Shown piece after piece: positions 62,401 through 64,000 of a stretch of DNA of 64,000 bases (position 1 is the first letter of the stretch; each line of letters opens with the position of its first letter). Location of the stretch: the NCBI GenBank assembly GCA_004794655.1, contig SMMW01000081.1, forward strand, positions 62,001-126,000. The letters run 5' to 3'. The stretch is from Marisa cornuarietis (Eukaryota > Mollusca > Gastropoda > Architaenioglossa > Ampullariidae). The position numbers and the translations under genes were made by a program. A model generated the notes under the pieces. It was given only the letters and a program-made list of their open reading frames with translations, did not search any database and was not told the DNA's origin.

Positions 62401-63724
62401 CAATAAAAAAATTGCTCATTCAATGTATTCGTAAGTTATATCTGATGTTAAACATGTTGTTAAAGCTTTTTTTATGATGTCATGTTTTATGTTTAAAATG
62501 TAGTTTTGGAACGTGCACAGTGCTCACTTTAAATCGCTGGGAAAGTGCGTTATAACTGCACAATTTCTTCTTCTACATCAAACAAAGTCTTAATTTCAAT
62601 AGTTTTATTGCAATATTTATACTAACGTTACTCACCGTGTAGTTGCTTAATGTTGTTGCTGTCACGTGCAAACTAATTCTAGCTTTCAATTGCAGTGACA
62701 TCCTTTTGTAATATTTCAAGTGTTAAGGAGACAGAACCTACATCACTGACCTGCACATTCAACGTGGATGTTAATGCCACGAAAAAGAACTTTTCACTGG
62801 TCCGTGTCGGTGGTGTTGACAGTAAAGATAATGTTGTCAGCAGAGGTAAACATTGCTTTGTCATACTGTGAGCCATGTCCGCTCGCCAAATCTCTCTCAA
62901 GTACTTATGCTTAACCCCCCAAAATAATAAATCATCGCTGACATGTCAGAAATATTTTACCTCTTGTTGTACTCAGCACATTTAATAAAATTGTTGGAAA
63001 AGAAAATACCTTGTATGAGAGAGAGAAAGAGAGAGTGTGTGTGTGTAGATGTGTTAGTGTATTGTTGGTGGATATGTCTAAGTGCTTGTAATTTTATTGA
63101 ATACTAGCTTCAACGACTAGCATATATATATATATATATATTGGTGTAGATACCGCTACTCTGCTTTACGATTTGTTTTCCTTCTCCCATTGGTAGGTTC
63201 GATAAAACATACAGACATAATATCTTTCTAGGGAAATATAGCCACAATACCTGTTGTAGTAATTCCACTAACTAACGAATAAAGTGAACACTCACTCCCA
63301 TGATCCCTTTCTGCAGAATTCTCTTCAAGTGTTAACATCTCTTGCTGTACAACGTGTGGCACACAATGAAAAGTATTCTCCCATTTACGAAATAGTGACA
63401 ATGTGACTGACAAATACACGTATTATAACGGTTTTGATAAGGCACAGTAACACTGTCATTGACCTTTGCTTCCCAAACTGAGAGCAGTGAAAATTCAGGT
63501 TGGTGAAACTCCATCTGTAGGTGTCAATATCATCAGCTGCACCTGGACAAAGAACCAGCTGAAATGCATCACAGCCCCGGGGTATGACTTTAACAACACC
63601 GTCACAGATCACCTCGTCATCACAATACCACGAGCGTCACGTGATCACAACGGAACATACGCTTGTCATGTGACAGGTTCTAAAATGAACGGCTTCCAGC
63701 CTTGTGACTTGACACTAAAGCCCG
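59002..63724 (+). CDS. Receptor paralogue 3, 5' part (signal and three Ig-like domains), continues past the window
   Basis: Exons are 59002-59077 (signal), 59951-60085 (A1), 60339-60548 (B1), 61488-61622 (A2), 62158-62361 (B2), 62696-62845 (A3) and 63521-63724 (B3). All junctions are phase 1, so each Ig-like domain is built from an A and a B exon. All seven frames are open. It keeps the A2 exon and the full B1 exon that paralogue 2 lacks, so it is the better guide to the ancestral order. The transmembrane and cytoplasmic exons should follow beyond 64000. Confidence 0.78.
59078..59950 (+). other. Intron 1 of paralogue 3; (GT)n at 59442-59480
   Basis: No exon is recognised between the signal exon and A1. 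Confidence 0.6.
59951..60085 (+). CDS. Paralogue 3 exon A1
   Basis: Acceptor gttacag, donor gtgtgc. ASIVSCDVTSVEPLTNTSVT then CRFPENVSQTRRPFSVSLYK. A second acag|gtgtgc donor lies 44 bp on (60130) in a near repeat of the exon end. Only the first donor keeps phase 1. Confidence 0.8.
60339..60548 (+). CDS. Paralogue 3 exon B1
   Basis: VEYEDILDCWWLSGRMSC, HELALEIPRVSEKYIGGYACK and RPCELKIKL: a full second half with CWW, GxYxC and a late Cys. Acceptor tttcag, donor gtaaaa. Confidence 0.83.
60549..61487 (+). other. Intron containing a dispersed repeat (60970-61440)
   Basis: The repeat matches the left part of 48180-48925. No exon is recognised. Confidence 0.6.
61488..61622 (+). CDS. Paralogue 3 exon A2
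   Basis: Acceptor gtttcag, donor gtaatg, phase 1-1. VGKTMCDAPSATLNSRTSLT then CYFPEDLSKTRTGLSVYRY. Paralogue 2 has no counterpart. Confidence 0.75.
62158..62361 (+). CDS. Paralogue 3 exon B2
   Basis: VEVMSCQWKGDNLFCNT, HLTLGIPKAQEDQEGSYSCHL, YDNCSLTLVS. Matches 33299-33502 closely. Acceptor tgtacag, donor gtacag. Confidence 0.83.
62696..62845 (+). CDS. Paralogue 3 exon A3
   Basis: VTSFCNISSVKETEPTSLTC, FNVDVNATKKNFSLVRVGG. The donor used in A3/A4 of paralogue 2 (agtaaag|gt) has changed to agtaaagat, and the next donor (cagag|gtaaac) keeps phase 1 and adds six residues. Confidence 0.78.
63521..63724 (+). CDS. Paralogue 3 exon B3
   Basis: GVNIISCTWTKNQLKC, HLVITIPRASRDHNGTYACHV and FQPCDLTLKPG. 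Acceptor tctgtag, donor gtagat, phase 1-1. Confidence 0.83.
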
Positions 63725-64000
63725 GTAGATATACAGATACATTGATGTCGTTATTGTTTCGGACCACGAGTCTTCACTGTCTGGACTAGAATGTGGTTAC
63801 AGCTGAACAGTTGTTTTGAATGCAATGAGCTCAATACAACCGCCCATCTTGTTTCATTTATTTTGATATTATTAGTTTTTTTTTCAATCGATGAAGTAAA
63901 GATTTTCACTTAAGACGCGTCTGTTGATCACTTAAATGATAGCAGTAACCACTGTTTAGGTTGATTCCATTTTCTATCTTTATCGTACTGGCTATCAAAT

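Overview
The window looks like nuclear DNA from an invertebrate, most likely a gastropod mollusc. The evidence is intron-rich genes with GT..AG borders, many broken non-LTR retrotransposons of several clades, tRNA-derived SINE pieces, and abundant microsatellites. The species call is inference. No prokaryotic gene organisation, rRNA or functional tRNA was seen.

The genes of interest are three head-to-tail, plus-strand paralogues of one receptor family. Paralogue 1 enters only as its last two exons (52-1729), and the first of these carries a stop and a frameshift. Paralogue 2 (31188-46448) spans from its start codon to its stop codon: a signal-peptide exon, a series of split immunoglobulin-like (Ig-like) domains, a transmembrane exon, a NERD-like (nuclease-related) exon, and exons forming a superfamily 1 helicase-like module with a Walker A GPPGTGKT, a DE Walker B and late helicase motifs. 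Paralogue 3 starts at 59002 and runs out of the window after three Ig-like domains. An Ig-type cell-surface receptor with a NERD plus helicase cytoplasmic tail is an unusual architecture and is the best candidate here for an undescribed system. The multi-copy, decaying and exon-shuffling pattern fits a fast-evolving immune-type receptor cluster, but that function is inference.

Between paralogues 1 and 2 lies a mobile-element landscape. It contains an I-like LINE (3530-5975) and an old LINE whose endonuclease ORF is split by a 7.3 kb L1/Tx1-like insertion (8548-15842) flanked by a 14-bp target-site duplication. That insertion has the inverted-half structure of twin priming. It also carries a 405-bp segment nearly identical to the 5' flank of receptor paralogue 2 (29779-30200), which looks like a 5' transduction. 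A minus-strand LINE, a solo LTR, a broken transposon-like gene and a 61-bp-period minisatellite follow. A second solo LTR (30244-31120) sits between the promoter-like segment and the first exon of paralogue 2.

Between paralogues 2 and 3 are RTE and L2-like LINE pieces, a RING ORF lacking one zinc-ligand cysteine, a KH-domain exon-like fragment next to a mariner fragment, a 412-bp inverted-terminal-repeat element, and microsatellites.
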